64,000 bases of DNA, from positions 1-64,000 of the forward strand of contig NZ_JADEXR010000018.1 of the NCBI RefSeq assembly GCF_015206995.1, written 5' to 3'. Source of the stretch: an aff. Roholtiella sp. LEGE 12411. Lineage in GTDB: Bacteria; Cyanobacteriota; Cyanobacteriia; Cyanobacteriales; Nostocaceae. A program made the position numbers and the translations under genes. The notes beneath the pieces were generated by a model. That model did no database searches. It had not been told where the DNA came from and was given only the letters and a program-made list of their open reading frames with translations. Below, one piece after another: positions 17,734-26,611 of this stretch; position 1 is the stretch's first letter, and every line of letters begins with the position of its first letter.

Positions 17734-18636
17734 TTAATCTAACTGGCGTCCCGTTAATTCCACAAAAATATCTTCCAGGTTAGAGGGACGCGCCATCATT
17801 CCGGTTTTATCGGGCTGTTCATTCAAGTAGTTGTTTGCTTGTTCCAGAGAGGGGAAAAACAGGTATTTCCAGTTACGTGCGCTATCACTTCCGGCTTCGC
17901 TAATACCCAGTTGCTTCATCACCAAACCTTCACCGTGAGCAGAACGCAGCTGTTTTAGCGTTCCCAAAGAAATTAGTTTACCGCCATCCATGATCCCGAT
18001 TCGTCCTGGCTGATTAGAGCCAAAGGCATCACACAAAAATTCCACCTCATCCATGTAATGAGTCGTTAGTAGTATCGTCATCCCTTGCTTATTTAAATCT
18101 CGAATAATTTCCCAAAGGCGTCGTCTGGTTTGAGGGTCTAATCCTACTGTTGGTTCATCCAAAAACAGAATTTGCGGTTGGTGCAATAAAGCTCTCGCTA
18201 TTTGTAACCGTCGTTTCATACCCCCAGATAGGGTTTTTACCAGATCATCGCGTCTGTCTACTAACTCAACATACTCTAGCCATTGACGAATTAGTTGCTG
18301 TCGCTGCGGGTTAACTATGTGATGTAGCCTCCCATGCAACTCCATATTTTCCCATACGGTTAAATCAGTATCTACACTGATTTGCTGCAAGACTACGCCA
18401 ATACTTTGTTTTGCCAGTATGGCTTGACTCACTACATCATAACCACTTACTTCTATCCGTCCTTGGGACGGTTTTGTCAGTGTAGTTAGCATCCGAATTG
18501 TAGTTGATTTACCCGCACCATTAGGGCCAAGCAGAGCAAATATTTCCCCCGCTTCAATTGTAAATGAGAGGTCATTCACTACAGGGACGTTGTTGTAGAA
18601 TTTGTAGATGTTTTCTAGCAAGACAGCAGCAGTCAT
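17734..18636 (-). CDS. ABC transporter ATP-binding protein, DrrA/CcmA type
   Basis: The 300-residue protein has Walker A GPNGAGKSTT, signature LSGGMKRRLQIARALL and Walker B ILFLDEPTVGLDPQTRR, followed by the DrrA-like C-terminal domain ending SNLEDIFVELTGRQLD. Such ATPases work with ABC-2 type permeases that export drugs, lipids or polysaccharides. No permease gene is adjacent on either side, so its partner must be encoded elsewhere. An AAGGG site precedes the ATG. Confidence 0.9.
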   Translation of the reverse strand: MTAAVLLENIYKFYNNVPVVNDLSFTIEAGEIFALLGPNGAGKSTTIRMLTTLTKPSQGRIEVSGYDVVSQAILAKQSIGVVLQQISVDTDLTVWENMELHGRLHHIVNPQRQQLIRQWLEYVELVDRRDDLVKTLSGGMKRRLQIARALLHQPQILFLDEPTVGLDPQTRRRLWEIIRDLNKQGMTILLTTHYMDEVEFLCDAFGSNQPGRIGIMDGGKLISLGTLKQLRSAHGEGLVMKQLGISEAGSDSARNWKYLFFPSLEQANNYLNEQPDKTGMMARPSNLEDIFVELTGRQLD

Positions 18637-18996
18637 TTATCCCTTAGCTCAAAAAGTTGATAAGTCACAGTAAGAGTATTGTGTCAGATGCGATCGCACC
18701 TTACTAGCCTGTTGTGTAAATAAATACGTTTATCAAGCAAAAATCGTTATTATTTATAACTAAATTTTGCTCAATTTTTTATACAAAAATACTTCAATAA
18801 TTATCAAGGTATAAAACTTAACTATGCTTTAGAAAAAAATTATTAGCAGATTAATTGTGTAAATAAAAAATCAGAAATAATATATTTTTTTTGATAAAGA
18901 AGTTTCATGGCTGTTGCTTTTTTAAAGCGATGAATCACATGTAGAGACGTTACATGTAACGTCTCTACAGGGTTTCGGGTTTTATTTTAGCTTACC
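18637..18996. other. 360-bp spacer with a palindromic repeat
   Basis: No gene is visible. A very A/T-rich part (18720-18900) probably contains the ABC ATPase promoter. The 28-bp palindrome near the right end is listed separately. Confidence 0.5.
18941..18968. repeat. 28-bp perfect palindrome
   Basis: The 14-bp arms GTAGAGACGTTACA and TGTAACGTCTCTAC are exact reverse complements. The element ends 29 bp from the stop of the minus-strand peptidoglycan-binding gene and can act as its transcript-end hairpin. It is related to the palindrome inside the copper ATPase gene (519-544). Confidence 0.85.
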
Positions 18997-19902
18997 TTAT
19001 CGTGGGAATGTCTTCACTAAGTCATCCCCAGGAATGACTGTAGTGTAGAAAAGATAGTCATTATTGGCTAAATAACGGCGGTCTTGTTTAATTATCGCCA
19101 TAAACTCTCGATGTCCCTCACGCCTACGTCCTACTAAACAACCTGCACTAGCATTCTTGATATCATTTGCAGGCGCATCATAACCCCAGTGTTGATTTAC
19201 TAGGAAAAGACCTGTATCAAGTTTGTCGCCAGTTCGTTGAAAGTCTTTATTGAAATCTCGGTGAACAGTGATGGGCGCAACTTGTACTAATGCTTGATGA
19301 CGATCTGCATTGCCATGCCAGCCCACAGCCCAAGCTTTATATTGCCCAAATTTAATTCTGGCAGCTCCTTCAGTATTCATCGGATTGAAGGTATAGTATC
19401 TGCCTGGTTCAGTTGTAGCTTGCCAGTGATTTACAATTTTGGGAATACCATCTACTACTTCAATGACAATCCGCCGATCATTAAATTGATTGGGTGGGTC
19501 ACTGTTGAGACTCCAGTCTTCATTGATTCCTTCTATATAGACAATATTGTATTCTCTTAGGTTTGTAAACACCTGATAACTTTTTGCCTGCATGTATTTA
19601 ATAATCCTGCTGGCAATATCACTACCTAATTTTAAAGGCGGTTTAGGTAGTTCCTCTGGTTTAGTTTCAATTAGTTTTTTAGCTGTAACTTTTCCTAAAA
19701 ATTCGCTTTCTTCAGTCTTTGTTAAGTCTTGAAATTTTTTGAGAGCTGCCACAGAAACTGGGCCAAACTTACCATCAGATGGAGGTTCTAAGAGTCCCAA
19801 GCCAATTAACAGTATTTGAATCTGACGAGTCAAATCTACGTCTTGAGCGATCGCCTCAAATCCCCATTTATCTTCTTTTCCCAAAAAATCTTGTAGTTTC
19901 AT
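18997..19902 (-). CDS. Peptidoglycan-binding-domain protein with unassigned C-terminal domain
   Basis: The 301-residue protein has an N-terminal PG_binding_1-type domain (about residues 20-75: RQIQILLIGLGLLEPPSDGK, FGPVSVAALKKFQDL). The C-terminal 170 residues include DTGLFLVNQHWGYDAP and SAGCLVGRRREGHREFM. The S-x-G-C-x-x-G-R segment recalls the active site of L,D-transpeptidases (YkuD), but the upstream His motif is not obvious, so this is only suggestive. There is no signal peptide. A murein-active or phage-lysin-like role is possible. Confidence 0.65.
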   Translation of the reverse strand: MKLQDFLGKEDKWGFEAIAQDVDLTRQIQILLIGLGLLEPPSDGKFGPVSVAALKKFQDLTKTEESEFLGKVTAKKLIETKPEELPKPPLKLGSDIASRIIKYMQAKSYQVFTNLREYNIVYIEGINEDWSLNSDPPNQFNDRRIVIEVVDGIPKIVNHWQATTEPGRYYTFNPMNTEGAARIKFGQYKAWAVGWHGNADRHQALVQVAPITVHRDFNKDFQRTGDKLDTGLFLVNQHWGYDAPANDIKNASAGCLVGRRREGHREFMAIIKQDRRYLANNDYLFYTTVIPGDDLVKTFPR

Positions 19903-20277
19903 ATTGCACCTGTCTTCATTTACCTACTCCTAGGTACAAACGTCATTTTGGCAATTGACGTTGTTTGAAACTATACTCTTATATAAGAGAGTATGTCAAA
20001 ATTTTTACTATAAGACTCTAAAAAAATTAATATTTTGTATAAAATAAAGTCAAATTGTTAAGGTGAGTTATCTCAGGATACTTTTGAGAGTATAGCAGTA
20101 TCTTGTACTTGTGCCCATAACAGTTACGATAGGTATCACTGAATGTGGTTAATTTATCGTAGATAATTTTAGCGATCGCACATAGAAAACATCTAGTTTT
20201 TGCCAGTGTCTTTAAACTTCAAATTTGCTGAATCAGCAAATATTCTGTATCTGAAAAATTCACATTACTATTGATTA

Positions 20278-20405
20278 TATAGTAATCCGATTTGATTCGT
20301 TAACTGACTCGTAGAGACAGGGAATGGAGAATGGCGAATGGGGCATGGAGAAGAAGTAATAAAGATGTACTGAATTTTTTTCACAAATCAAATATGATTC
20401 CTATA
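20278..20405 (+). mobile_element. MITE-like element, copy B (128 bp)
   Basis: It runs from TATAGTAATCCGATTTGATT to AATCAAATATGATTCCTATA; the ends form an imperfect terminal inverted repeat. The interior contains CGTAGAGACAGGGAATGG and ATTTTTTTCAC as in the copy at 62284-62410. There is no coding capacity. The sequence right after it begins again with TATAGTAATC, suggesting a nested or tandem insertion. Confidence 0.75.
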
Positions 20406-20524
20406 GTAATCTGATTAGCGTTGAGAATTAACATCAATTTGGAAAAATTGATGAGTCAAAATAATTAGTAACCTGCTTTTTTATCTACCAAAATTTTTAA
20501 TAAATATTTACAATACTACTTTAA

Positions 20525-20690
20525 GGCGATTGGAAATCGCGGCTACACAAAGGTTCGCCAATAGCGTCTCGCAGAGAAGTCCGCCGACGCGGACTCTCCC
20601 AAACCCGCCTGCGCGGGTTTAGTTTGTATAGCCCCAGACTTCTAGTCTGTTCGCGTAGCGTGCGCCTTAGGGCAGGGCGATCTGCCAAAA
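20525..20690. repeat. Cluster of palindromic interspersed repeats
   Basis: Several short palindromes follow one another: GCGATT...AATCGC (from 20525), GTCCGCCGACGCGGAC, AACCCGCCTGCGCGGGTT and AGACTTCTAGTCT. The words gcgtctcgcagagaag and gttcgcgtagcgt also occur here; the first recurs just before the sufR start (13537-13552). The 66-codon ORF across it is not considered a gene. The rest of the 19903-20859 spacer shows only the MITE and the HLIP promoter region. Confidence 0.7.
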
Positions 20691-20859
20691 CAGGATACTC
20701 CCTTCCCTCATTTCCCCCCACTCCTCCTAAAAAGCAGCAATAGCCCTGTAACTCTGATTGAGTACGGTAAACCGTATTTGTTCGTTAGTTCACAAAGATT
20801 AATTTAATTGTTAAGTTTAGTTACATAAATTAAAAAATAGCGACTAACCAGGAGAACTT

Positions 20860-21108
20860 ATGAAAAGCAGTAGTAACCTTGACGAGCAAAGCAGATTAAA
20901 CAACTTTGCGATGTTTGACGACAAGACATTTAGCGCACGCGTCTACGCACCTCAGCCTGAAATGTATGTCAGACAACAACCTCAGCTTGGTTTTACTGAG
21001 TATGCCGAAAAGTTAAATAGTCGCTTGGCGATGATTGGGTTTGTCTGTTTCATAGTTCTGGAAGTTCTGACTGGTCATGGTGCGATTAGTTTTTTGACCA
21101 GTTTTTAA
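20860..21108 (+). CDS. High-light-inducible protein (HLIP/SCP), one-helix chlorophyll-binding
   Basis: The 82-residue protein has a soluble N-terminus and one helix with the HLIP signature ExLNxRxAMIGF (AEKLNSRLAMIGFVCFIVLE), the chlorophyll-binding motif shared with plant light-harvesting proteins. HLIPs sit in the thylakoid membrane and protect photosystem II assembly and chlorophyll under stress. The N-terminus is longer than in minimal HLIPs. An AGGAG site precedes the ATG. FtsH, which turns over photosystem proteins, lies 480 bp downstream on the same strand. Confidence 0.92.
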   Translation: MKSSSNLDEQSRLNNFAMFDDKTFSARVYAPQPEMYVRQQPQLGFTEYAEKLNSRLAMIGFVCFIVLEVLTGHGAISFLTSF

Positions 21109-21165
21109 TCAAGTTTCTCAAGCTCCGCCAGAAATAAGATTTACTTAGTATTGTTTAATATTGTC

Positions 21166-21351
21166 ATGGAAGCTACAAAGCAATTGGTTCGTTTTTTAGA
21201 AGAAGAGTTAGGCATATCTGGCAAAGCAATTTCTCTCGCCTTGCGATATTGTGAGAAAACCCCCAACTTATTGCCCATGACCCTCTGGCAGTATGGACTA
21301 GTGACGCTGGATCAATTAACCCAAATTTTTGACTGGCTGGAAACAGTGTAA
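21166..21351 (+). CDS. DUF2949 family small protein
   Basis: The 61-residue protein starting MEATKQLVRFLEEELGIS matches the cyanobacterial DUF2949 pattern, with SLALRYCEKTPNLLPMTLWQYGLVTLDQL and FDWLE near the end. It is soluble and helical. A TTG 15 bases upstream is in frame but less likely than the ATG. The function is unknown. It lies between HLIP and ftsH on the same strand. Confidence 0.75.
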   Translation: MEATKQLVRFLEEELGISGKAISLALRYCEKTPNLLPMTLWQYGLVTLDQLTQIFDWLETV

Positions 21352-21495
21352 GCAACTAATTCAACTATTTGAGATAGAAACGCCTTTTCGACAGTTTTAA
21401 CAAAAAAAGCAAGAATTCTATAGAGAACATTGAAGCTCTATCCCTTTATTAAGTGGGATTCTCCTAACTTCTGATTCTTGACTTTTCTCATCATC

Positions 21496-21570
21496 ATAGG
21501 ACTAATATTTGATTTTTGAAAAAAATTCAGTAGACCTTTATTACTTCTTCCCCATCCCCCATCTCTATCG
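21496..21570 (-). mobile_element. MITE-like element, copy C (partial, next to ftsH)
   Basis: From CATAGGACTAATATTTGATT through a T/A-rich stretch to CCCCATCCCCCATCTCTATC the sequence matches one half of the MITE in reverse orientation (compare 62320-62410). The other terminal repeat is missing. It ends 19 bp before the ftsH ATG, so the element now forms part of the ftsH leader or promoter. Confidence 0.65.
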
Positions 21571-21588
21571 TAAGGATTGGTAACATCA

Positions 21589-23472
21589 ATGACCATTAAA
21601 GAACAGCCAAAGCCGCCTCGGTTTCGGATTATTGCAAACATATTGCTATCAGTATCAGGATTATTCCTGCTTTTAAATCTGTTTTTGCCTGGTTTATTTG
21701 CGTCCGGGCCAGCTGGCGTTCCCTATAGCTTATTTATTCATCAAGTACAGGAAGGGGAAGTTAGCCGTGTTTCTGTCGGACAAAATCAGATTCGCTACCA
21801 GCTAAAAACCGAGAATGCTGAACCGGGTGCGGTGTTTGTAACTACACCAATCTTTGATTTAGAGTTGCCTAAACTGCTTGAGTCAAAAGGAGTTGAGTTT
21901 GCTGCTGCGCCTCCGCCTAAGAATACTTGGTTTACAACTCTCCTGGGTTGGGTCATTCCACCATTAATTTTTATTGGTATTTGGCAATTCTTTATCTCCC
22001 GTGGTGGTGGTGGACAGCAAGGCGTTCTCTCTATTGGTAAGAGCAAAGCCAAGGTTTATGTTGAAGGCGAATCGGCAAAAATTACCTTCGCAGATGTAGC
22101 TGGGGTTGAAGAAGCTAAGACTGAGTTAGTAGAAATTGTAGATTTCCTCAAGACTCCGGCACGTTTTACCCAAATTGGGGCGAGGATTCCTAAAGGCGTC
22201 CTGTTGGTGGGCCCTCCAGGGACAGGTAAGACACTGTTGGCTAAAGCCGTAGCCGGAGAAGCAGGAGTTCCATTCTTTAGTATCTCTGGTTCCGAATTTG
22301 TAGAATTGTTTGTCGGTGTCGGTTCTTCCAGAGTGCGCGATTTATTTGAGCAGGCAAAGAAACAAGCTCCCTGTATTGTATTTATTGATGAATTGGATGC
22401 GATTGGTAAATCTCGTAGTAGTAATGGTTTCTACGGTGGTAACGATGAACGGGAGCAGACCCTCAACCAGTTATTAACGGAGATGGACGGGTTTGCAGCG
22501 GGGGATGCAACGGTGATTGTACTTGCAGCTACGAACCGCCCGGAAAGCCTTGATCCTGCTTTGCTACGTCCAGGTCGCTTTGACCGCCAAGTATTGGTAG
22601 ACCGTCCTGATTTATCTGGTCGTGAGGCAATTCTCAAGATTCATGCTCAAAAGGTGAAATTAGGAGATGATGTAAACTTAAAAGCGATCGCAACTCGTAC
22701 TCCCGGTTTTGCTGGCGCAGATTTAGCAAACTTGGTGAATGAAGCAGCATTATTGGCGGCTCGGAATCAACGTCAAACAGTTGCTCAAGAAGACTTTGCC
22801 GAAGCTATTGAGCGCGTAGTTGCAGGTTTAGAGAAGAAGAGTCGGGTGATGAACGATACCGAGAAAAAGATCGTCGCTTACCACGAAGTCGGTCACGCAA
22901 TGGTGGGAGCGTTGATACCCGGAAGCGGTCGTGTAGAAAAGATTTCCATCATTCCTCGTGGTATGGCAGCTTTAGGCTATACTCTGCAACTACCAACCGA
23001 AGACCGCTTTTTGATGAATGAAGAGGAACTGCGGGGTCAGATTGCTACTTTGCTAGGAGGACGTTCCGCCGAAGAGATTGTGTTTGGCAGTATTACAACA
23101 GGCGCTTCCAACGATTTGCAGCGGGCGACTGACTTAGCAGAACGAATGGTGACAACCTATGGTATGAGTAAAGTATTAGGGCCACTGGCTTACCAACAAG
23201 GTCAACCAGCAATGTTTTTGGGCAATGGTGCGCCCAATCCCCGCCGAGCCGTGAGTGAAGACACAGCCAAAGCCATTGATAGCGAAGTCAAAGAAATTGT
23301 GGAAAAAGCCCACGAACAAGCCCTACAGATTCTCAAGCAGAATCGAGATTTGTTGGAGGCGATCGCCACTCAACTCCTAGAAACAGAAGTTATTGAAGGC
23401 GAGAAACTACACAGTCTACTCAGCCAAATTCAACCTGTAGATAAGGCAACTGCTGGTTCTGTTGCATCTTAG
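21589..23472 (+). CDS. ftsH: ATP-dependent zinc metalloprotease FtsH
   Basis: FtsH is a membrane-anchored AAA+ protease that degrades damaged membrane proteins, in cyanobacteria notably photosystem II D1. The 627-residue protein has an N-terminal helix ([20 protein letters not shown]), a lumenal part, a second helix ([18 protein letters not shown]), Walker A GPPGTGKT (about 208), Walker [13 protein letters not shown], the second region of homology [20 protein letters not shown], and the zinc site HEVGH (about 432). The ATG at 21589 is chosen because AAGG lies 13 bases upstream; an in-frame TTG at 21577 overlaps that site. Confidence 0.96.
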   Translation: MTIKEQPKPPRFRIIANILLSVSGLFLLLNLFLPGLFASGPAGVPYSLFIHQVQEGEVSRVSVGQNQIRYQLKTENAEPGAVFVTTPIFDLELPKLLESKGVEFAAAPPPKNTWFTTLLGWVIPPLIFIGIWQFFISRGGGGQQGVLSIGKSKAKVYVEGESAKITFADVAGVEEAKTELVEIVDFLKTPARFTQIGARIPKGVLLVGPPGTGKTLLAKAVAGEAGVPFFSISGSEFVELFVGVGSSRVRDLFEQAKKQAPCIVFIDELDAIGKSRSSNGFYGGNDEREQTLNQLLTEMDGFAAGDATVIVLAATNRPESLDPALLRPGRFDRQVLVDRPDLSGREAILKIHAQKVKLGDDVNLKAIATRTPGFAGADLANLVNEAALLAARNQRQTVAQEDFAEAIERVVAGLEKKSRVMNDTEKKIVAYHEVGHAMVGALIPGSGRVEKISIIPRGMAALGYTLQLPTEDRFLMNEEELRGQIATLLGGRSAEEIVFGSITTGASNDLQRATDLAERMVTTYGMSKVLGPLAYQQGQPAMFLGNGAPNPRRAVSEDTAKAIDSEVKEIVEKAHEQALQILKQNRDLLEAIATQLLETEVIEGEKLHSLLSQIQPVDKATAGSVAS

Positions 23473-23509
23473 TTCAATCAACTCACTTCACACGCTGATT
23501 GCAAAACTA

Positions 23510-23538
23510 GCGGAATCCTTGTATTGGATTCCGCTTTT
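23510..23538 (+). terminator. Intrinsic terminator after ftsH
   Basis: GCGGAATCC / GGATTCCGC forms a 9-bp stem with a 7-base loop followed by TTTT, 37 bp after the ftsH stop. Confidence 0.85.
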
Positions 23539-23744
23539 CAGTATGTTTTGTTATACACAAAGGGTCAAGAGTCAGAGGGGAAAAACTTACTGCAACTTCC
23601 CCCACTCCCTAGGGGCAATTTATTGGATTGAGTAGACGCGTAATCCTGCAAAAAAGCACGTCACACCGAGCGTCTTACCACAGGCTTGAGTAGAGTGACG
23701 GCTTTCCGTACTCAACGAGAGTGAAAATATAAAATAATAGATAT

Positions 23745-24239
23745 ATGAACAAACGCTATTTTCTTGAGGCTAGTGCAGCAATAGTTGGCACAGCACTGTT
23801 ATCACGCTATATCAATTGGGGTTCAGAAAAAATGACAACTTCTAAGAGTGGATTTGAAATTACCAAACCTGAAGAAGAGTGGCGCACAATTTTAACGCCA
23901 GAACAGTTTCAGGTGTTGCGTAAACATGGCACAGAACGCGCTCACACCAGCCCACTCGATAAGGAATATGATCAAGGCACTTATGTGTGTGCCGCTTGTG
24001 AATTGCCACTATTTACATCGGACACTAAATTTAATAGTGGTACTGGCTGGCCCAGCTTTTTTAATCCGATTGAGGGAGCGATCGCTTTTACTGTAGATAG
24101 GTCGTTTCTCATGACCAGAACTGAAGTACATTGCAGTCGCTGTGGTGGTCATCTGGGCCATGTGTTTGATGATGGCCCTGCACCCACTGGTAAGCGCTAC
24201 TGTATGAACGGTGTTTCGCTGAAGTTTACTCCCGCCTAA
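23745..24239 (+). CDS. msrB: Peptide methionine-R-sulfoxide reductase MsrB with N-terminal membrane/export segment
   Basis: MsrB reduces methionine-R-sulfoxide in proteins. The 164-residue protein has the SelR domain with two zinc CxxC pairs (CAAC near residue 83 and CSRC near 129), the [10 protein letters not shown] motif and the catalytic Cys153 in RYCMN. Residues 1-28 ([18 protein letters not shown]) form an export signal or anchor, pointing to a periplasmic or lumenal location. The extension lacks a full twin-arginine pair. Confidence 0.93.
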   Translation: MNKRYFLEASAAIVGTALLSRYINWGSEKMTTSKSGFEITKPEEEWRTILTPEQFQVLRKHGTERAHTSPLDKEYDQGTYVCAACELPLFTSDTKFNSGTGWPSFFNPIEGAIAFTVDRSFLMTRTEVHCSRCGGHLGHVFDDGPAPTGKRYCMNGVSLKFTPA

Positions 24240-24370
24240 TGAGATGCGATCGCTCTGTCCTATATCTGAATATCTGACGATTTAGATTGGCGGTGCGATC
24301 GCTTGACGTAATTACAAATTCAACTCAGATATTTTTTTGGTGGGGGGAAAGAGCGATCGCCCCGAACTGA

Positions 24371-24970
24371 TCACAGTGTGGACACAAGTTCCTTTAAGCG
24401 ATCGTGTCCATCCCGGAAGACTGGCCAACCATCTCCCACTAGCACCGCTTCGACTTGACTCAGTTGGGCCAACCTGCGAACAGAAGCAACTGCCTCTTCT
24501 CGATTCATTAGTTTATCATCTGGCAAAATCGTTAAGCTACCTGCTTTGCGTGCTCGCACTAAATCTCCTGTAATCAAGGTTGTTTCCTCCAGCAGTAAAG
24601 CTAGTTCACCGGGAGTTTTGGAGCCTTGGAGTTCAATTACCTTGAGTCCTGGTACTAATTCTTCACCATCACAGAGCCAGCGATCGCAAAATACAGGGAA
24701 AGAATCTTTTTCTCCTACAGGGCCAGCTATCTTGGCATAGGTTTGATCGGCAATTTCTTTAGTCGCCCTGACATGCTCGGAGTTGGTTAGTACAATCCAA
24801 ACTACACCACCGAGGGATTTCAAGTGATTCCAATCATGGTTTGATAGGGCTACTGGGTCAATCAAGATGTTGCCATCGGAACGAATCCAGGCAATCCCAT
24901 TGAAATCAATATTTCTTGCCGGATTGAAATTAGACCAGCCATATAGATCAGGACGGTGCAGAGATTTCAT
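24371..24970 (-). CDS. Metallo-beta-lactamase-fold protein, metal site degenerate
   Basis: The 199-residue protein has the beta-lactamase-fold layout: GNILIDPVALSNHD, then VVWIVLTNSEHVRATKEIA where HxHxDH is expected, then GELALLLEETTLITGDLV and AVLVGDGWPVFRDGHDRL. The metal-binding HxHxDH is reduced to NSEHVRAT, so classical dinuclear zinc hydrolysis is unlikely. It may bind one metal or act as a pseudo-enzyme. It converges on msrB, 131 bp away; the spacer has several HIP1 sites. Confidence 0.7.
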   Translation of the reverse strand: MKSLHRPDLYGWSNFNPARNIDFNGIAWIRSDGNILIDPVALSNHDWNHLKSLGGVVWIVLTNSEHVRATKEIADQTYAKIAGPVGEKDSFPVFCDRWLCDGEELVPGLKVIELQGSKTPGELALLLEETTLITGDLVRARKAGSLTILPDDKLMNREEAVASVRRLAQLSQVEAVLVGDGWPVFRDGHDRLKELVSTL

Positions 24971-25239
24971 GATGATTTTGGACTAGTACCTTCATAGTTG
25001 ACTATTAATCTCAATAATTTAGTATATAGATTAACGGTTACATTCCGTCTAGATCTGGAATTTGAGTATACTACTATAAATATATCAAGATGGTGAAAAT
25101 TCTCAGATAACAGCAACATAGATAACGCTTAGGTACTTCCAAATAAAAAAACATCCCAAAACTGACACAAAACCCCTCTCATTAATCCAACATGAAACAT
25201 CCATAAACACATATCTCCCACAACTGACAAGGAGAAACT

Positions 25240-26598
25240 ATGACAACTTACGACAACATTTTGCAAGCAATTGGTAGAACTCCATTAGTCAGGCTTAACA
25301 GCATTACACAAGACATTCATACTATTTACGCCAAAGTAGAATATCTCAACCCTGGCGGGAGTACTAAAGACAGAATTGCTCTCACCATGATTGAAGCCGC
25401 AGAAAAAACTGGTCAATTACAACCAGGTGGCACAATTATTGAAGCTACCGCAGGCAATACAGGTGTAGGACTAGCATTAATTGCAGCCGTCAAAAAATAT
25501 CGCTGCATTTTTGTAATGCCTGATAAAATGAGCCAGGATAAAATCAACTTACTCAAAGCTTATGGTGCAGAAGTAGTTGTTACTCCCACATCTGTAGCAC
25601 CTGACTCACCAGAAAGTTATAACGGTGTAGCAGAAAGACTTGCCAAAGAAATACCAGGAGCTTATAGACCAAATCAATTTGAAAATCCACATAATCCTTT
25701 AGCTCATTACTTAACTACAGGCCCAGAAATCTGGTCAGATAGCAATGGTAAAATTGATGTTTTTGTTGCAGGTATGGGCACAGGTGGCACCATTTCAGGA
25801 GTTGCCAAATATCTCAAAGAGCAAAACCCAAATATAGTGATTGTTGGTGCAGATCCAGAGGGTTCAATTCTTTCCGGTGACTCGCCTAAATCTTATAAAA
25901 TTGAGGGAATTGGTGAAGACTTTATTCCTAAGACTTTTAATCGCCAAATAGTTGATGAAATGATTCGAGTTAGTGATAAAGAGTCTTTTAATATGGCTCG
26001 TCGTCTAGCACGAGAGGAAGGCTTATTAGTGGGAGGTTCCTGTGGTACAGCGGTAGCCGCAGCCCTAAAATATGCAGCTCGATTATCGCAGCCCAAGTGT
26101 ATTGTAGTATTGTTACCAGATACGGGAAGAAACTACATTAATAAAATCTACTCTGATGTTTGGATGCAGGAAAATGGTTTTTGGGAAGGAAAAACAGTAA
26201 GAGCGATAAAAATTGGCGAAATTTTAGCTCAGAAAACAGATTTTCCCTCTATTGTTGCTGTTAATCCCCGCGATACTTTAAGTAAAGCCACAAGCTATCT
26301 GCAAAAGCTAAATATATCTCAGTTACCTGTAATTGATAATAACCATGTAGTCGGAAGTCTCAATGAAGCATCTTTGATGAAATTTCTTCATGATGGGATC
26401 AATTTTTCTAATCAGGAAGTTTCCGCAGTTATGGGTAAACCGCTACCGATTCTTGATGAAGAAGTCGAGGTTTCCGAAGCTTATCGAGTGCTTCTATCGG
26501 GGACAACAGCAATTATTATTACGCGACATAGTGTTCCAATTGGATTAATTACCAGAGCCGATTTAATTAGATATTGGATTAGTCTAACCCAGGAATAA
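25240..26598 (+). CDS. Cystathionine beta-synthase (PLP-dependent, with CBS domain pair)
   Basis: The enzyme condenses serine and homocysteine to cystathionine, or acts as a cysteine synthase. The 452-residue protein has the fold II PLP core (GGSTKDRIA with Lys43, EATAGNTGVGLA, GTGGTISG and the GSCGTAVAAAL tail) and a C-terminal pair of CBS domains (about residues 330-450), which separates it from short CysK enzymes. An AAGGAG precedes the ATG. It lies 13 bp before a cystathionine gamma-lyase-like gene, so the pair forms a reverse transsulfuration operon. Confidence 0.9.
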   Translation: MTTYDNILQAIGRTPLVRLNSITQDIHTIYAKVEYLNPGGSTKDRIALTMIEAAEKTGQLQPGGTIIEATAGNTGVGLALIAAVKKYRCIFVMPDKMSQDKINLLKAYGAEVVVTPTSVAPDSPESYNGVAERLAKEIPGAYRPNQFENPHNPLAHYLTTGPEIWSDSNGKIDVFVAGMGTGGTISGVAKYLKEQNPNIVIVGADPEGSILSGDSPKSYKIEGIGEDFIPKTFNRQIVDEMIRVSDKESFNMARRLAREEGLLVGGSCGTAVAAALKYAARLSQPKCIVVLLPDTGRNYINKIYSDVWMQENGFWEGKTVRAIKIGEILAQKTDFPSIVAVNPRDTLSKATSYLQKLNISQLPVIDNNHVVGSLNEASLMKFLHDGINFSNQEVSAVMGKPLPILDEEVEVSEAYRVLLSGTTAIIITRHSVPIGLITRADLIRYWISLTQE

Positions 26599-26611
26599 GT
26601 AAGATAAAAAA

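Noticed and set aside
20521-20721. 66-residue ORF on the minus strand
   Set aside because: It lies wholly in the palindrome cluster and its Arg/Pro-rich sequence follows from the repeats.
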